A DNA stretch of 64,000 nucleotides from Armatimonadota bacterium. GTDB taxonomy: Bacteria; Sysuimicrobiota; Sysuimicrobiia; Sysuimicrobiales; Humicultoraceae. Location of the stretch: assembly GCA_031459855.1 (NCBI GenBank), contig JAVKHP010000001.1:3014309-3078308 (forward strand). Direction: 5' to 3'. The position numbers and the translations under genes are program-made. Of this stretch, positions 34,278 to 42,928 are shown one piece after another. The first letter of the stretch is position 1. Each line of letters opens with the position of its first letter. Under the pieces are notes generated by a model, which made no database searches, was not told the origin of the DNA, and saw only the letters and a program-made list of their open reading frames with translations.

Positions 34278-34838
34278 CTAGGCCTCCAGCCCCGGGGGCA
34301 GACGCACCACCATCTCCCCGGTGGCCCGGTCCACCCGCCGCACCACCTCGCGCAGCGCCGGCACCAGCACGTCCCCCTGGGGCCCCCGCACCACGTACAC
34401 GTCGTGAGCCGGGCCCCGTGCGACCTCCGTGACCACACCCACCAGACGGCCCTCCTCGGTGCGCACGCGCAGGCCGACGATCTCGAACAGGTAGTACGTG
34501 TCAGGGCCCAGCGGCGGCAGCGCGCGCCGCGCCACCACCAGCTCGGCACCCCGCAGGCGTTGTGCCGCCTCGACGCTGTCCACGCCCCGCAGCGTCACCA
34601 GCAGCGCCCCGCCGTGGGGCCGCACGCCCGTGATCTCGGCGGGGGTCAGCGCGCCCGCCCGGCGCAGGTACACTCGGCGTCGCCGCGCGAATCGCTCGGG
34701 GAAGTCCGTCTCCAGCTGCACCCGCACCTCGCCCCGCAGCCCGTGCGGCCGCACGATGCGGCCGACGACGATCCACGCCGGCGGCGCGGGCCGCCTGCCG
34801 TCCGGCTCACCCTTCCCGGATCTCGACGACGATCCCAT
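34278..34838 (-). CDS. rimM: 16S rRNA maturation factor RimM
   Basis: 186 aa. The RimM N-terminal barrel ([20 protein letters not shown]) and the PRC-barrel-like C-terminal part ([36 protein letters not shown]) are present. The only in-frame ATG (34838) makes a 32-nt overlap with ylqD and adds ~20 Ser/Arg/Pro-rich residues; the true start may be a non-ATG codon further in. It belongs to the rpsP-khpA-ylqD-rimM-trmD operon. Confidence 0.94.
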   Translation of the reverse strand: MGSSSRSGKGEPDGRRPAPPAWIVVGRIVRPHGLRGEVRVQLETDFPERFARRRRVYLRRAGALTPAEITGVRPHGGALLVTLRGVDSVEAAQRLRGAELVVARRALPPLGPDTYYLFEIVGLRVRTEEGRLVGVVTEVARGPAHDVYVVRGPQGDVLVPALREVVRRVDRATGEMVVRLPPGLEA

Positions 34839-35211
34839 CCTTGACGACGATCTCGGTGCGCGTCAGCCGTGCGAAGAAGTTGTCGCCGACGTTGACCTCC
34901 ACCAGGCTCTCCACCGTGCCCTGGGAGAACTCCGAGTGCAGCTCGAGCGCCTCGGCCTCGCGCAAGCGCGCGCTCAGCTCGGCGCGGGCGGCCTCCTGGC
35001 GGGACCGCTCGAGCTCCAGCTGCTGGCGGATCGCCCGCGACTGCGGCGTGATCTGCCGCTCGAGCTCCGCGCGTCGAATCTGGCTGTCGATCTGCCCGAT
35101 GACGGCGTCCAGGCGTTTGATCATGTCCTCGAGCTCGCTCAGGTACTGTCGCTTGAACGCCTCGGTGACGATGGCCTTGACGACCACCGGCCGGACGAGG
35201 GTGATGCCCAT
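34807..35211 (-). CDS. ylqD: YlqD family protein
   Basis: 134 aa. A short N-terminal strand (LVRPVVVKAIVTEAFKR) is followed by a long coiled-coil helix (residues ~20-90, heptad-rich, many Arg/Glu) and a beta-rich tail (VEVNVGDNFFARLTRTEIVV). This matches the YlqD family, a protein of unknown function found between the KH protein and rimM in Firmicutes. A strong AAGGAGGAG precedes the ATG at 35211. Confidence 0.9.
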   Translation of the reverse strand: MGITLVRPVVVKAIVTEAFKRQYLSELEDMIKRLDAVIGQIDSQIRRAELERQITPQSRAIRQQLELERSRQEAARAELSARLREAEALELHSEFSQGTVESLVEVNVGDNFFARLTRTEIVVKDGIVVEIREG

Positions 35212-35230
35212 GCGCTCCTCCTTGGTGTGG

Positions 35231-35476
35231 TTACTGCACGATCTCCACGTGCACGCGCCGGCCGGTCCGTGCCGCCGCGGTCCGGGCCACGGTGCGCAGC
35301 GCGGCGATCACGCGCCCCCGCCGCCCGATCACCTTGCCCACGTCCTCGGGCGCGACCCGCACCTCGACCACCAGCATGCGGGCGCGCTCGACGGCGTCCA
35401 CGCGTACCGCGTCGGGCTGGCCCACGAGCCCGCGCACCACGTCCTCGACCAACGCGCGCACGTCGGCGCCAGCCAC
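35231..35476 (-). CDS. khpA: KH domain RNA-binding protein KhpA
   Basis: 81-aa single KH domain. The GxxG loop sits in VGKVIGRRGRVIAALRTV, followed by ARTGRRVHVEIVQ. KhpA (YlqC) binds RNA, often with KhpB/Jag, and affects cell envelope and division in Firmicutes. The GTG at 35476 lies 3 nt after the rpsP stop. The conserved position after rpsP confirms identity. Confidence 0.96.
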   Translation of the reverse strand: MAGADVRALVEDVVRGLVGQPDAVRVDAVERARMLVVEVRVAPEDVGKVIGRRGRVIAALRTVARTAAARTGRRVHVEIVQ

Positions 35477-35479
35477 GGC

Positions 35480-35755
35480 CTACCCCGGCCGGGTGCGGCC
35501 GGCCTCCCACCGTTGCAGGATGCCGGTCTTCTCCAACAGCACCCGGGCGGCGTCGGAGGGGCGCGCCCCCCGGTCCAGCCACTTGCGGACCCGCTCCTCG
35601 TCGATCCGGATCGTCGACGGCTCGGTGCGCGGGTTGTAGAACCCCAGGGCCTCGAGGTACTTCCCGCCTCGGGGCGCACGGGCGTCGGCCACCACCATCC
35701 GGTAGACGGGCTGGTGCTTGGCCCCCATGCGCATCAAGCGAATCTTGACCGCCAT
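35480..35755 (-). CDS. rpsP: 30S ribosomal protein S16
   Basis: 91 aa. [40 protein letters not shown] and [18 protein letters not shown] are diagnostic of S16. GAGGAGGGAG lies 4 nt before the ATG at 35755. It follows ffh after 69 nt in the conserved SRP/ribosome-maturation operon. Confidence 0.98.
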   Translation of the reverse strand: MAVKIRLMRMGAKHQPVYRMVVADARAPRGGKYLEALGFYNPRTEPSTIRIDEERVRKWLDRGARPSDAARVLLEKTGILQRWEAGRTRPG

Positions 35756-35824
35756 CGTCTCCCTCCTCGCGTCGCGTTGCCCCTCCCGGGCCGGCGTGCC
35801 GTCCGCAGCCGCGTCCCGGTGCTC

Positions 35825-37150
35825 TCAGCGGGGGGCGAACGGCCACCCGCGGCCGCGCCCCCGCTCCTCCATGTGTCGTAGCAGGCGACGGGTCTCCTCG
35901 AACTGTTTCAGCAACCGGTTGACGTCGTGCACCGTGGTGCCGCTGCCCCGCGCGATCCGCCGGCGGCGACTGCCGTCGATGATGGACGGATCGGCGCGCT
36001 CGGCCGGCGTCATCGACTGGATCATGGCCTCGACGCGCTTGAGCTGGCGTTCGTCGACCGTCAGGCCCGCGGTGCGCGCGCGGGCGAAGCCCGGGATCAT
36101 CTCCAGCAGCTGGTCGAGGGGACCCATCTGGCGCACCTGCCGCAGCTGCTCGAGGAAGTCCTCAAGGGTGAACCGCGCGCGGCGCAGCTTGCGCTCGAGC
36201 TCGGCAGCGCGCTCCGCCGAGACCGCAGCTTCCGCCTTCTCGATCAGGGTGAGGACGTCGCCCATCCCCAGGATGCGTCCTGCCATGCGGTCGGGATGGA
36301 AGGGTTCCAGCGCGTCGAGCTTCTCGCCCACCCCCACGAACAGGATGGGCCGCCCCAGGGTGGCCACCACCGAGAGCGCGGCACCGCCCCGCGCGTCGCC
36401 GTCGAGCTTGGTCAGGATCACGCCGTCGATCGGGAGCCGGGCGGCGAAGCGCTCGGCCATAGTCACCGCATCCTGCCCGGCCATAGCATCGACCACCAGC
36501 AGGGTCTCGCGGGGATGCAGCGCCGCATGCATGGCGGCCAGCTCGGCCATGAGGGCGTCGTCGGCGTGCTGGCGTCCCGCGGAGTCCACAATCACCACGT
36601 CGTGCCCCGCGGTTCGGGCATGGGCCACCGCCGCCAGGGCGACCGCCACAGGGTCGGTGGCGCCATCCTGCGCGAAGACCGGGACGCTGGCAGCCGCGCC
36701 GACCACGCGCAGTTGCTCGATGGCCGCCGGCCGCTTCAGGTCGGTGGCTACCAGCAGCGGCGCCCTGCCGCGCCGCCGCAACCAGCGGGCGAGCTTGGCC
36801 GCCGACGTGGTCTTGCCCACGCCGTTGAGCCCCACTAGCAGCACCACCGCGGGCGGGGGCGGCGCCAGCCGCAGGTCGCGGGCGCCGCCGCCCAGCAGCC
36901 GGGTGAGCTCGGTGTGGACGAGCTTGACCACCTGCTGACCCGCGTTGAGGTGCTTCCAGACCTCTTGGCCCACCGCCGCCTCGCGCAGGCGCGCGGTGAA
37001 GTCGCGGACGACCTTGACGTTGACGTCGGCCTCCAGCAACGCCAGACGGACGTCGCGCAGCGCGGCGTCGACGTCCGCCGCCGACAGCACGCCGCGCCCG
37101 GTCAGCTTCCGAACGATCTCGCCCAGGCGCTGCTGCAGGCCGTCAAACAC
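35825..37150 (-). CDS. ffh: signal recognition particle protein Ffh (SRP54)
   Basis: 441-aa SRP GTPase. The N domain (VFDGLQQRLGEIVRKLTGRG) is followed by the G domain with GLNGVGKTTSAAKLA, DLKRPAAIEQL, VDSAGRQ (where many Ffh have VDTAGR), TKLDGDARGGAALS, and a methionine-containing M domain (MGPLDQLLEMIPG, MIQSMTPAERADP, RRRRIARGSGTTV). The GTG at 37150 has GAGGAG 8 nt upstream and overlaps the end of the upstream fusion gene by 8 nt. It binds signal sequences and docks on FtsY, encoded two genes upstream. Confidence 0.97.
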   Translation of the reverse strand: MFDGLQQRLGEIVRKLTGRGVLSAADVDAALRDVRLALLEADVNVKVVRDFTARLREAAVGQEVWKHLNAGQQVVKLVHTELTRLLGGGARDLRLAPPPPAVVLLVGLNGVGKTTSAAKLARWLRRRGRAPLLVATDLKRPAAIEQLRVVGAAASVPVFAQDGATDPVAVALAAVAHARTAGHDVVIVDSAGRQHADDALMAELAAMHAALHPRETLLVVDAMAGQDAVTMAERFAARLPIDGVILTKLDGDARGGAALSVVATLGRPILFVGVGEKLDALEPFHPDRMAGRILGMGDVLTLIEKAEAAVSAERAAELERKLRRARFTLEDFLEQLRQVRQMGPLDQLLEMIPGFARARTAGLTVDERQLKRVEAMIQSMTPAERADPSIIDGSRRRRIARGSGTTVHDVNRLLKQFEETRRLLRHMEERGRGRGWPFAPR

Positions 37151-38003
37151 CGGCAGGCTCCTCGCCGCGGGTCGCTTCGTAGACGCGGTAGCCACCGCGC
37201 AGCGCCACCTGCCGCACGCCGCCGAACCGCGCCGCGATCAGCCGCGCCAGCGTCCGGGCCCCCTGCGCGGTGCGCGCCACCAGGTAGAAGCGGCCACCCG
37301 GCCGGAGCACCCGGTGGGCATCGTCGATGAAGCCCGCCACCACCCGGCGACCCGCGCGGATGGGCGGGTTGGTCACCACGACGTCCATGGAGGCGTCCCG
37401 GATCGCTGCGGCGCGATCGCCCACCAGCACCGCCACGTTGTCCAGCCGGTGGGCGAGGGCGTTGTCGCGGGCCAGCGCCGCGGCGCGCTCGTTGGCGTCC
37501 ACCAGCCACGCGCCTCCTGCCGGCGCGAGCGCGGCGGCCACCAGGCCGACGGCCCCGTAGCCGCAGCCCAGGTCCAGCACGCGGTCGGTGGGCTCGATCC
37601 GCATCGCCTCGATCAGCAACCGGGTGCCGGGGTCGACGCCGCGCCGGGCGAAGACGCCCCGCGCCACCGCGAACGCCCACTGGCGTCCCCGCAGCGTCGC
37701 GTGCACGGTGCGCGTCTGGGGCGCCGACCGCGGGCGCCGCGTGAAGTAGTGCTCGCCCCCGGCGCGTGGGCCATCGCCCACCAGCCCCAGCGCCGCCTCG
37801 AACCGCTCCAGCGCGCCAAGCGCCCGGCGCAGGCCGTCGTGCACGGCCTGCCGCGAGATGCGCAGCTGCGCGGCGATCTCGCCCAGCGAGAGGTCGTCCT
37901 GGTAGTAGCGCACCAGGAACTCCCGCTGCCGTGCGGTCAGCAGGCGGCCGTAGCGATCCAGCAGGCGGTTCGCGCGGTCACGTCCTGCGAGCTCCCGGTC
38001 CAT
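37143..38003 (-). CDS. YlxM-like HTH domain fused to an RsmC/YbxB-type methyltransferase
   Basis: 286 aa in one unbroken frame. Residues 1-~75 match YlxM, the sigma-70 region-4-like HTH protein encoded before ffh in Firmicutes (LLTARQREFLVRYYQDDLSL, then AAQLRISRQAVHDGLRRAL). Residues ~84-286 are a class I SAM methyltransferase of the RsmC small-domain type: EHYFTRRPRSAP, GVDPGTRLLIEAM, motif I VLDLGCGYGA at 142-151, acidic motif II D169, and catalytic NPPI at 212-215. The first domain likely assists SRP assembly; the second probably methylates rRNA guanine. It starts at ATG 38003 and overlaps ffh by 8 nt. I know of no described fusion of these two families. Confidence 0.88.
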   Translation of the reverse strand: MDRELAGRDRANRLLDRYGRLLTARQREFLVRYYQDDLSLGEIAAQLRISRQAVHDGLRRALGALERFEAALGLVGDGPRAGGEHYFTRRPRSAPQTRTVHATLRGRQWAFAVARGVFARRGVDPGTRLLIEAMRIEPTDRVLDLGCGYGAVGLVAAALAPAGGAWLVDANERAAALARDNALAHRLDNVAVLVGDRAAAIRDASMDVVVTNPPIRAGRRVVAGFIDDAHRVLRPGGRFYLVARTAQGARTLARLIAARFGGVRQVALRGGYRVYEATRGEEPAGV

Positions 38004-38290
38004 CGTTCCTCACCTGTGCCTGGCGATTGCGTGGCGATGCAGGGCACCCGGCAGCCGCGCCGGGCGCCGCATCGACGGTCATCTGTAAAGGAAATCGCCT
38101 TGACACATGGAATCCTTCTTACCTTACCGCGGACGTGCGCCGCCGTCAACGGCAGTGCCAGGCCACGCGCAGCTGGCCGGGCCCGCGAAGGCGGGCGCCT
38201 GCGGTCCTCCTGGCCGCCGCGCGGCCGCCTCTCCCGGGCCCTGGGCCGCACGCTCCCACGCCCGGATGCCCCGGGCCCGCGGCCGCCACG
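38004..38290. other. leader region of the fusion gene-ffh operon with a short open frame
   Basis: 288 bp between ftsY and the fusion gene. Downstream of the promoter at 38121-38149 lies a leader of ~110 nt. It contains a 9-codon open frame at 38079-38108 (MCQGDFLYR, stop) preceded by AGAAGGA, a possible leader peptide. The first half of the region (38150-38290) is GC-rich and shows nothing. Confidence 0.35.
38121..38149 (-). promoter_or_regulatory. sigma-70-type promoter upstream of the YlxM-methyltransferase/ffh operon
   Basis: Minus strand: TTGACG (38144-38149), 17-bp spacer, TAAGGT (38121-38126). Five of six -35 bases match consensus and spacing is ideal. It would drive the fusion gene, ffh, rpsP, khpA, ylqD, rimM and trmD, separately from smc-ftsY. 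Confidence 0.6.
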
Positions 38291-39214
38291 CTACGACCGG
38301 CTGCCGTCCTGAGCCAGCAGCGCCTCGGCGAACGCGCCAGGGTCGAAGGGGTCGAGGTCGTCGAGCCCCTCGCCGGTCCCGAGGAACACGATGGGCACGC
38401 CCAGCGTCTGGGCGATGGCCACCGCGATGCCCCCCTTGGCCGTTCCATCGAGCTTGGTGATGACGACGCCGGTGAGGCGCACGGCCTCGTGGAAGGCGCG
38501 CGCCTGCGCCAGGCCGTTCTGGCCCGTCGTGGCGTCGAGCACCAACAGACGCTCGACAGGCGCCGCGGGCAGCGTGCGGGCCACCACCCGGTCGACCTTC
38601 TTCAACTCCTCCATCAGGTTGACCCGCGTGTGCAGGCGGCCGGCGGTGTCCACCAGCAGGACGTCGACGCCGCGCGCCTGCGCGGCCTGGGCCGCGTCGA
38701 ACACCACCGCTGCGGGGTCGGCACCCTCCCGGTGATGGATCACCGGCGCACCGACGCGGGCACCCCAGACCTCGAGCTGCGCGATCGCCGCGGCGCGGAA
38801 CGTATCGGCTGCCGCCAGCAGCACGCGGCGCCCCTCGCGGGTCAGCCGGTGCGCCAGCTTCCCGATCGTCGTGGTCTTGCCCGACCCGTTCACGCCGAGC
38901 ACGAGCACCACGGCGGGAGGCGGCTCGAGCCGCAGCCGCCCCGGCGGCCCGAGCCGATCGCGCAGGATGGCGGCCAGCGCCGCCCGGACCTCGGCCGGCG
39001 CCGCGCTCCCCACCGTCCGTGCGCGCAGGTCCTCGACGATGGCGCGCGCAAGCGGCGCGCCGAGGTCGGCCTGGATCAGCACTTCCTCCAGGTCGTCGTA
39101 GAAGGCGGGGTCGATCGGACGGGCCAGCAGAGCGTCCAGGCGCGCCCCCAGCGCCTGGCGGGTACGCGCGAGGCTCTGCCGCAACCGGCCGAGCCAGCCC
39201 GGTCGGTCCTCCAC
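38291..39214 (-). CDS. ftsY: signal recognition particle receptor FtsY
   Basis: 307-aa SRP receptor GTPase without a long acidic A domain, like Gram-positive FtsY. NG domain motifs: GVNGSGKTTTIGKLAHRL, AADTFRAAAIAQLEVW, DTAGRLHTRVNLMEELKKV, DATTGQNGLAQARAF, TKLDGTAKGG and FLGTGEGLDDL. The GTG at 39214 has GGAGG 9 nt upstream and lies 15 nt after the smc stop. The partner Ffh is encoded downstream. Confidence 0.97.
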   Translation of the reverse strand: MEDRPGWLGRLRQSLARTRQALGARLDALLARPIDPAFYDDLEEVLIQADLGAPLARAIVEDLRARTVGSAAPAEVRAALAAILRDRLGPPGRLRLEPPPAVVLVLGVNGSGKTTTIGKLAHRLTREGRRVLLAAADTFRAAAIAQLEVWGARVGAPVIHHREGADPAAVVFDAAQAAQARGVDVLLVDTAGRLHTRVNLMEELKKVDRVVARTLPAAPVERLLVLDATTGQNGLAQARAFHEAVRLTGVVITKLDGTAKGGIAVAIAQTLGVPIVFLGTGEGLDDLDPFDPGAFAEALLAQDGSRS

Positions 39215-39229
39215 GCCGGTCCGCCTCCG

Positions 39230-42200
39230 TCAGTCGCCCGGCGCCGCCACGGGCTCGCGCACGCGCGCCGCGACATCCGCGGGCGCCGTCTGGCCGTTGG
39301 TCTCGGGGGGTACCAGCCGCACCGAGACCAGCGATGACACGCCGGGTTCCTGCATCGTCACGCCGTACAGGACGTCGGCGGCGGCCATGGTGCCCTTGTT
39401 GTGGGTGATGATCAGCACCTGGGTCCGCTCGGCCAGATCGCGCAGCAGGGTGACGAACCGCTGGGTGTTGGCGTCGTCCAGGGCCGCTTCCACCTCGTCG
39501 AAGATGCAGAAGGGGCTGGGGTGTACACGCAGCATGGCGAAGATCAACGCCAGCGCCACCAGCACCCGCTCGCCGCCCGACAGCGCCACCAGCGGGCGGC
39601 GCATCTTGCCCGGCAGCTGCGCGATGACCTCCAGGCCGGGCTCGCCGCCGTCGTCGGCCTCCACGAGCTCGAGGTGGCCGTTCCCGCCCTCGAACAGGCG
39701 CTGGAACAGCCGGCCGAACTCCGCGTTCACGTCCTCGAAGGTCTGCCGGAAGCGCACGCGCAGGGCGGCGTTGATCTGCCCGATCACCTCCCGCAGCAGC
39801 GCCGAGGCGCGGTCCAGGTCGTCGACCTGGGCGCGCAGGGCCTCCAGGCGCGCACAGATCGCGGCATGCTCGTCGGCCGCGCGCAGGTTGACCGGCCCCA
39901 GCTCCCGCAGCGCCTCGCGCAGAGCGGCCAGCTGGCGCTGCGCGTCCTCGCGGCTGCCCTGCAGCCGGCGCGTCGCGGCGTCCTCCAGGGTCACCCCGAA
40001 CTCGGCCGCCAGGCGCGCGCGGGCAGCGTCCAGCTCCGCCTCGACCTGCGCCGCGCGCACCTCGGTCCGGTGCACCGCGGCGTCGGCCGCCGCCAGCGCC
40101 TCGCCGGCCGCACGGTGCTCCTCCTGCCGCGCTGCCAGCGTCTCCCGCAGCGTCCCGCGCTCGGCCTGGAGGCGCTCGAGCTCGGCCTTGGCGGCAGCCT
40201 GGCGCGCTACCAGCGCGTCGTACGCCGCGGCGGCCGCGCGCTGGCGGCCCTCCACCTCGGCCGCGGCGTCTGCGGCCGCGCGCCGGGCTGCCTCGAGCTC
40301 GGCCATCCGCCGGACGAGGTCTGCCGCGCTGGCGCGTCGGTCGGCAGCGCGCGCCGCCACCGTCTGCACGCGGCCCTCGACCTCGGCCAGCCGCAGGCGC
40401 GCCGCCTGCAGGGCGGCGGCCGCCGCCTCGTGCGCGGCCTCAGCGCGCGCCAGCTCGGCCTGCCCGGCCGCCTGCGCCGCGTCCAGACGGCGCGCCTCCT
40501 CCTCGAGCCGGCGCACGTCGGCGTCGAGCGCCTCCGCTTGGCGCGCGAGGCGCGCGCGCTCGTCGTCCCGTGGCCCGCGCTCGTCTTCCAAGGCCTGCGC
40601 CTCGGCCGTCAGGCGCGCGGCGTCCGCCGCCAGGCGCTCGACCTGCTGGCTGCGCGCGAACACCTCTGCCTGCGCGTCCTCGGACACGGCGCGCGCGCGG
40701 GCCAGCGCCTCCTCGGCGTCGCGCACGCCCTCGGCCGCGGCCGCGCGCCGCACCACCAGCGCCAGGCGCGTCCGCTCGATCTCCTCGAGGGCCTGCCGCA
40801 TCGCGGCGATCGTCTGTCCCCGGCCCAGCGGCGCCAGGTCGCCCGCGGGCCAGCCGCCTAGTGCCAGCACACCGTCGGGCTCCAGCACCAGGCCGTCTCG
40901 GGTCACCGCGCGGCCCGCGAAGCCTGCGGCGCGAAGCGCCCAGGCCGCCGCCAGGTCCTCCACGATCATCGCATCGCCCAACAGCGCCTGCGCGAGGCGC
41001 CGGGCCAGGAGCTCGTCCCCGCCCGCGGGCTGCACCGCGCGGTCCGCGCGCAGGCCATCGGGCGCCTCACCCTCCGGGAGGCGCGCAGGCCGCAGGTCCT
41101 CCAGGGCGACCACCGTGGCGGCACGCGCCCCGTCGGCGGCCAGGAAGGCCAGCACGGGCTCGAGCTGGGCGCGGCGCTCCACGACCAGACAGTGCAGGCG
41201 GCGCCCCAACGCTGCGGTGACCGCGGGACGCAACGCCTCGGGCGCATCCAGCAGCTCGGCCACCGCGCCCCGCAGCCCCGGAAAGCGCTCCGGGTGGTCA
41301 CGCGCGGCGAGCAGCACGGCACGCGCGCCCTCGTCGAACCCGGCGTGCTGCCGGTGGGCCTCCTCGATCGAGGCCAGGCGCGCACGCAGCCGGTGCTCCT
41401 CCAGTTCCACCGCGTGCACCTGCTCGATGAGCGCGGCCCACTCCGCGCGCCGGGCCTCCAGGGCCGCGGTCGCCGCCGCCACGTGCGCGGCGGCCGCGGC
41501 GGCGGCGGCGCGGGCCTGGGCCAGCGCGTCCTCCGCTGCGGCCCGGTCCGTGGCCGCGCGGTGCGCCGCCTCCCGCGCAGCCTGCGCCTTCTGAGCCGCG
41601 GTCTCCGCCGACTGGGCCAGCACGGCCGCGCGGGCCTGCGCCGCGGCTAGGTCACGCCGGGCCTGGGCGAGCGCGCGCGCCACCTCCGCCGCCTCGTCAC
41701 GGGTCGCGCGCAGCGCGGCCTGCTGCGCGGCCAGCGCGTCGCGGGCCGCCGCCAGGGCCGCTTCGGCCGCAGTCGCCTCTGCAGCCAGCCGGGCGCGCTC
41801 GGCCTGCCCGGCCGCGGCGTCCTGCTCGAGCGCGGCCTCCTCCGCGCGCAGCCGCTCCAGCGTCTGGTCCAGCCGGGCCCGCTCGTCCGTCAGATGCTCG
41901 CACCGGGCGCGCAGCGCGTCGGCCTCCGCGGCCAGCGTCTGCGCCTCCATGGCCAGCCGCGTGGCCTGCTCGGCGCCATCGAGCAGCGTCGCCTGCGCGC
42001 GTTCGACCGCTGCGGTGGCCGCGGCCAGCGCGGTCTCGGCGTCGGCGACCGCGGTGGCGGCGGCGGCGTGGCGCTGGGCGGCCGCCTCCCGCGCCGCCCG
42101 CTCGGCCGACAGCTGGGCGGCCAGGCGGCGCGCGGCGGCCAGCAGCCGCCTGGCCTCGTCGGCGAAGAGCGCCAGTTCGAGCTCGCGCACGTCGTCGGTG

Positions 42201-42853
42201 AGGCGCTGATGGCGCGCGGCGGCCTCGGCCTGGACCGCCAGGGCCTGCCGCTGGGACTCCAGCCCGGCGACGAGATCCGCCAGCCGCTCCAGGTGGGCCT
42301 GCGCGTGGGCCAGACGCCGCTCGGCCTCCACGCGCTGCCGCTTGTACCGCGCCAGACCGGCTGCTTCCTCGAGCCACTGCCGGCGTTCGACCGGCGTCGC
42401 GCGCAGCACCGCGTCCACCTCGCCCTGCCCGATCAGCGCGTAGGAGCGGCCGCCCAGCCCCGTGCCGAGGAAGAGCATCTGCACGTCCCGCAGCCGACAG
42501 TCCACGCCGTTGATGGCGTACCGTCCTTCCCCCCCGCGGGTGACCGCGCGGGTCACGGTGACCTCGCTGAACGCCAGCGGCAGCAGGCCCGCGCCGTTGT
42601 CCAACGTGAGCGACACCTGCGCCATCGCGTGCGGCTTGCGCCCGGCGCTGCCGGAGAAGATCAGGTCGTCCATGCGGCCGCCACGCAGCAGCCGGGCGTT
42701 GGTCTCGCCCAGCGCCCAGCGGATGGCGTCGAAGATGTTGCTCTTCCCGCTGCCGTTGGGACCGACGATGGCCGTGACCCCCGGGTGGAACGCGAGTTCC
42801 GTGCGGGTCACGAACGTCTTGAACCCCATCAGCTCGAGGCGTCGGAGTTGCAC
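39230..42853 (-). CDS. smc: chromosome segregation protein SMC
   Basis: 1207-aa condensin ATPase. The N-terminal head (LELMGFKTFVTRTELAF) has Walker A VGPNGSGKSNIFDAIRWALG. A long Ala/Glu/Arg-rich coiled coil runs from ~170 to ~520. The hinge (LRGAVAELLDAPEALRPAV to ALGG) lies around 530-660; a second coiled coil and the C-terminal head follow, with signature LSGGERVLVALALIFAM and Walker B FCIFDEVEAALDD. The coiled coil is unusually alanine-rich, likely reflecting GC content. The GTG start has GAGGAGGAG upstream. smc-ftsY is the standard pair. Confidence 0.97.
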   Translation of the reverse strand: MQLRRLELMGFKTFVTRTELAFHPGVTAIVGPNGSGKSNIFDAIRWALGETNARLLRGGRMDDLIFSGSAGRKPHAMAQVSLTLDNGAGLLPLAFSEVTVTRAVTRGGEGRYAINGVDCRLRDVQMLFLGTGLGGRSYALIGQGEVDAVLRATPVERRQWLEEAAGLARYKRQRVEAERRLAHAQAHLERLADLVAGLESQRQALAVQAEAAARHQRLTDDVRELELALFADEARRLLAAARRLAAQLSAERAAREAAAQRHAAAATAVADAETALAAATAAVERAQATLLDGAEQATRLAMEAQTLAAEADALRARCEHLTDERARLDQTLERLRAEEAALEQDAAAGQAERARLAAEATAAEAALAAARDALAAQQAALRATRDEAAEVARALAQARRDLAAAQARAAVLAQSAETAAQKAQAAREAAHRAATDRAAAEDALAQARAAAAAAAAHVAAATAALEARRAEWAALIEQVHAVELEEHRLRARLASIEEAHRQHAGFDEGARAVLLAARDHPERFPGLRGAVAELLDAPEALRPAVTAALGRRLHCLVVERRAQLEPVLAFLAADGARAATVVALEDLRPARLPEGEAPDGLRADRAVQPAGGDELLARRLAQALLGDAMIVEDLAAAWALRAAGFAGRAVTRDGLVLEPDGVLALGGWPAGDLAPLGRGQTIAAMRQALEEIERTRLALVVRRAAAAEGVRDAEEALARARAVSEDAQAEVFARSQQVERLAADAARLTAEAQALEDERGPRDDERARLARQAEALDADVRRLEEEARRLDAAQAAGQAELARAEAAHEAAAAALQAARLRLAEVEGRVQTVAARAADRRASAADLVRRMAELEAARRAAADAAAEVEGRQRAAAAAYDALVARQAAAKAELERLQAERGTLRETLAARQEEHRAAGEALAAADAAVHRTEVRAAQVEAELDAARARLAAEFGVTLEDAATRRLQGSREDAQRQLAALREALRELGPVNLRAADEHAAICARLEALRAQVDDLDRASALLREVIGQINAALRVRFRQTFEDVNAEFGRLFQRLFEGGNGHLELVEADDGGEPGLEVIAQLPGKMRRPLVALSGGERVLVALALIFAMLRVHPSPFCIFDEVEAALDDANTQRFVTLLRDLAERTQVLIITHNKGTMAAADVLYGVTMQEPGVSSLVSVRLVPPETNGQTAPADVAARVREPVAAPGD

Positions 42854-42928
42854 GCTGGGTCTCCTCCTCGATTCGGGCCGCCGACGCGACCCGCCCGTGG
42901 TGTGATCGCCGCCTGGGGCGGCCTGGGC

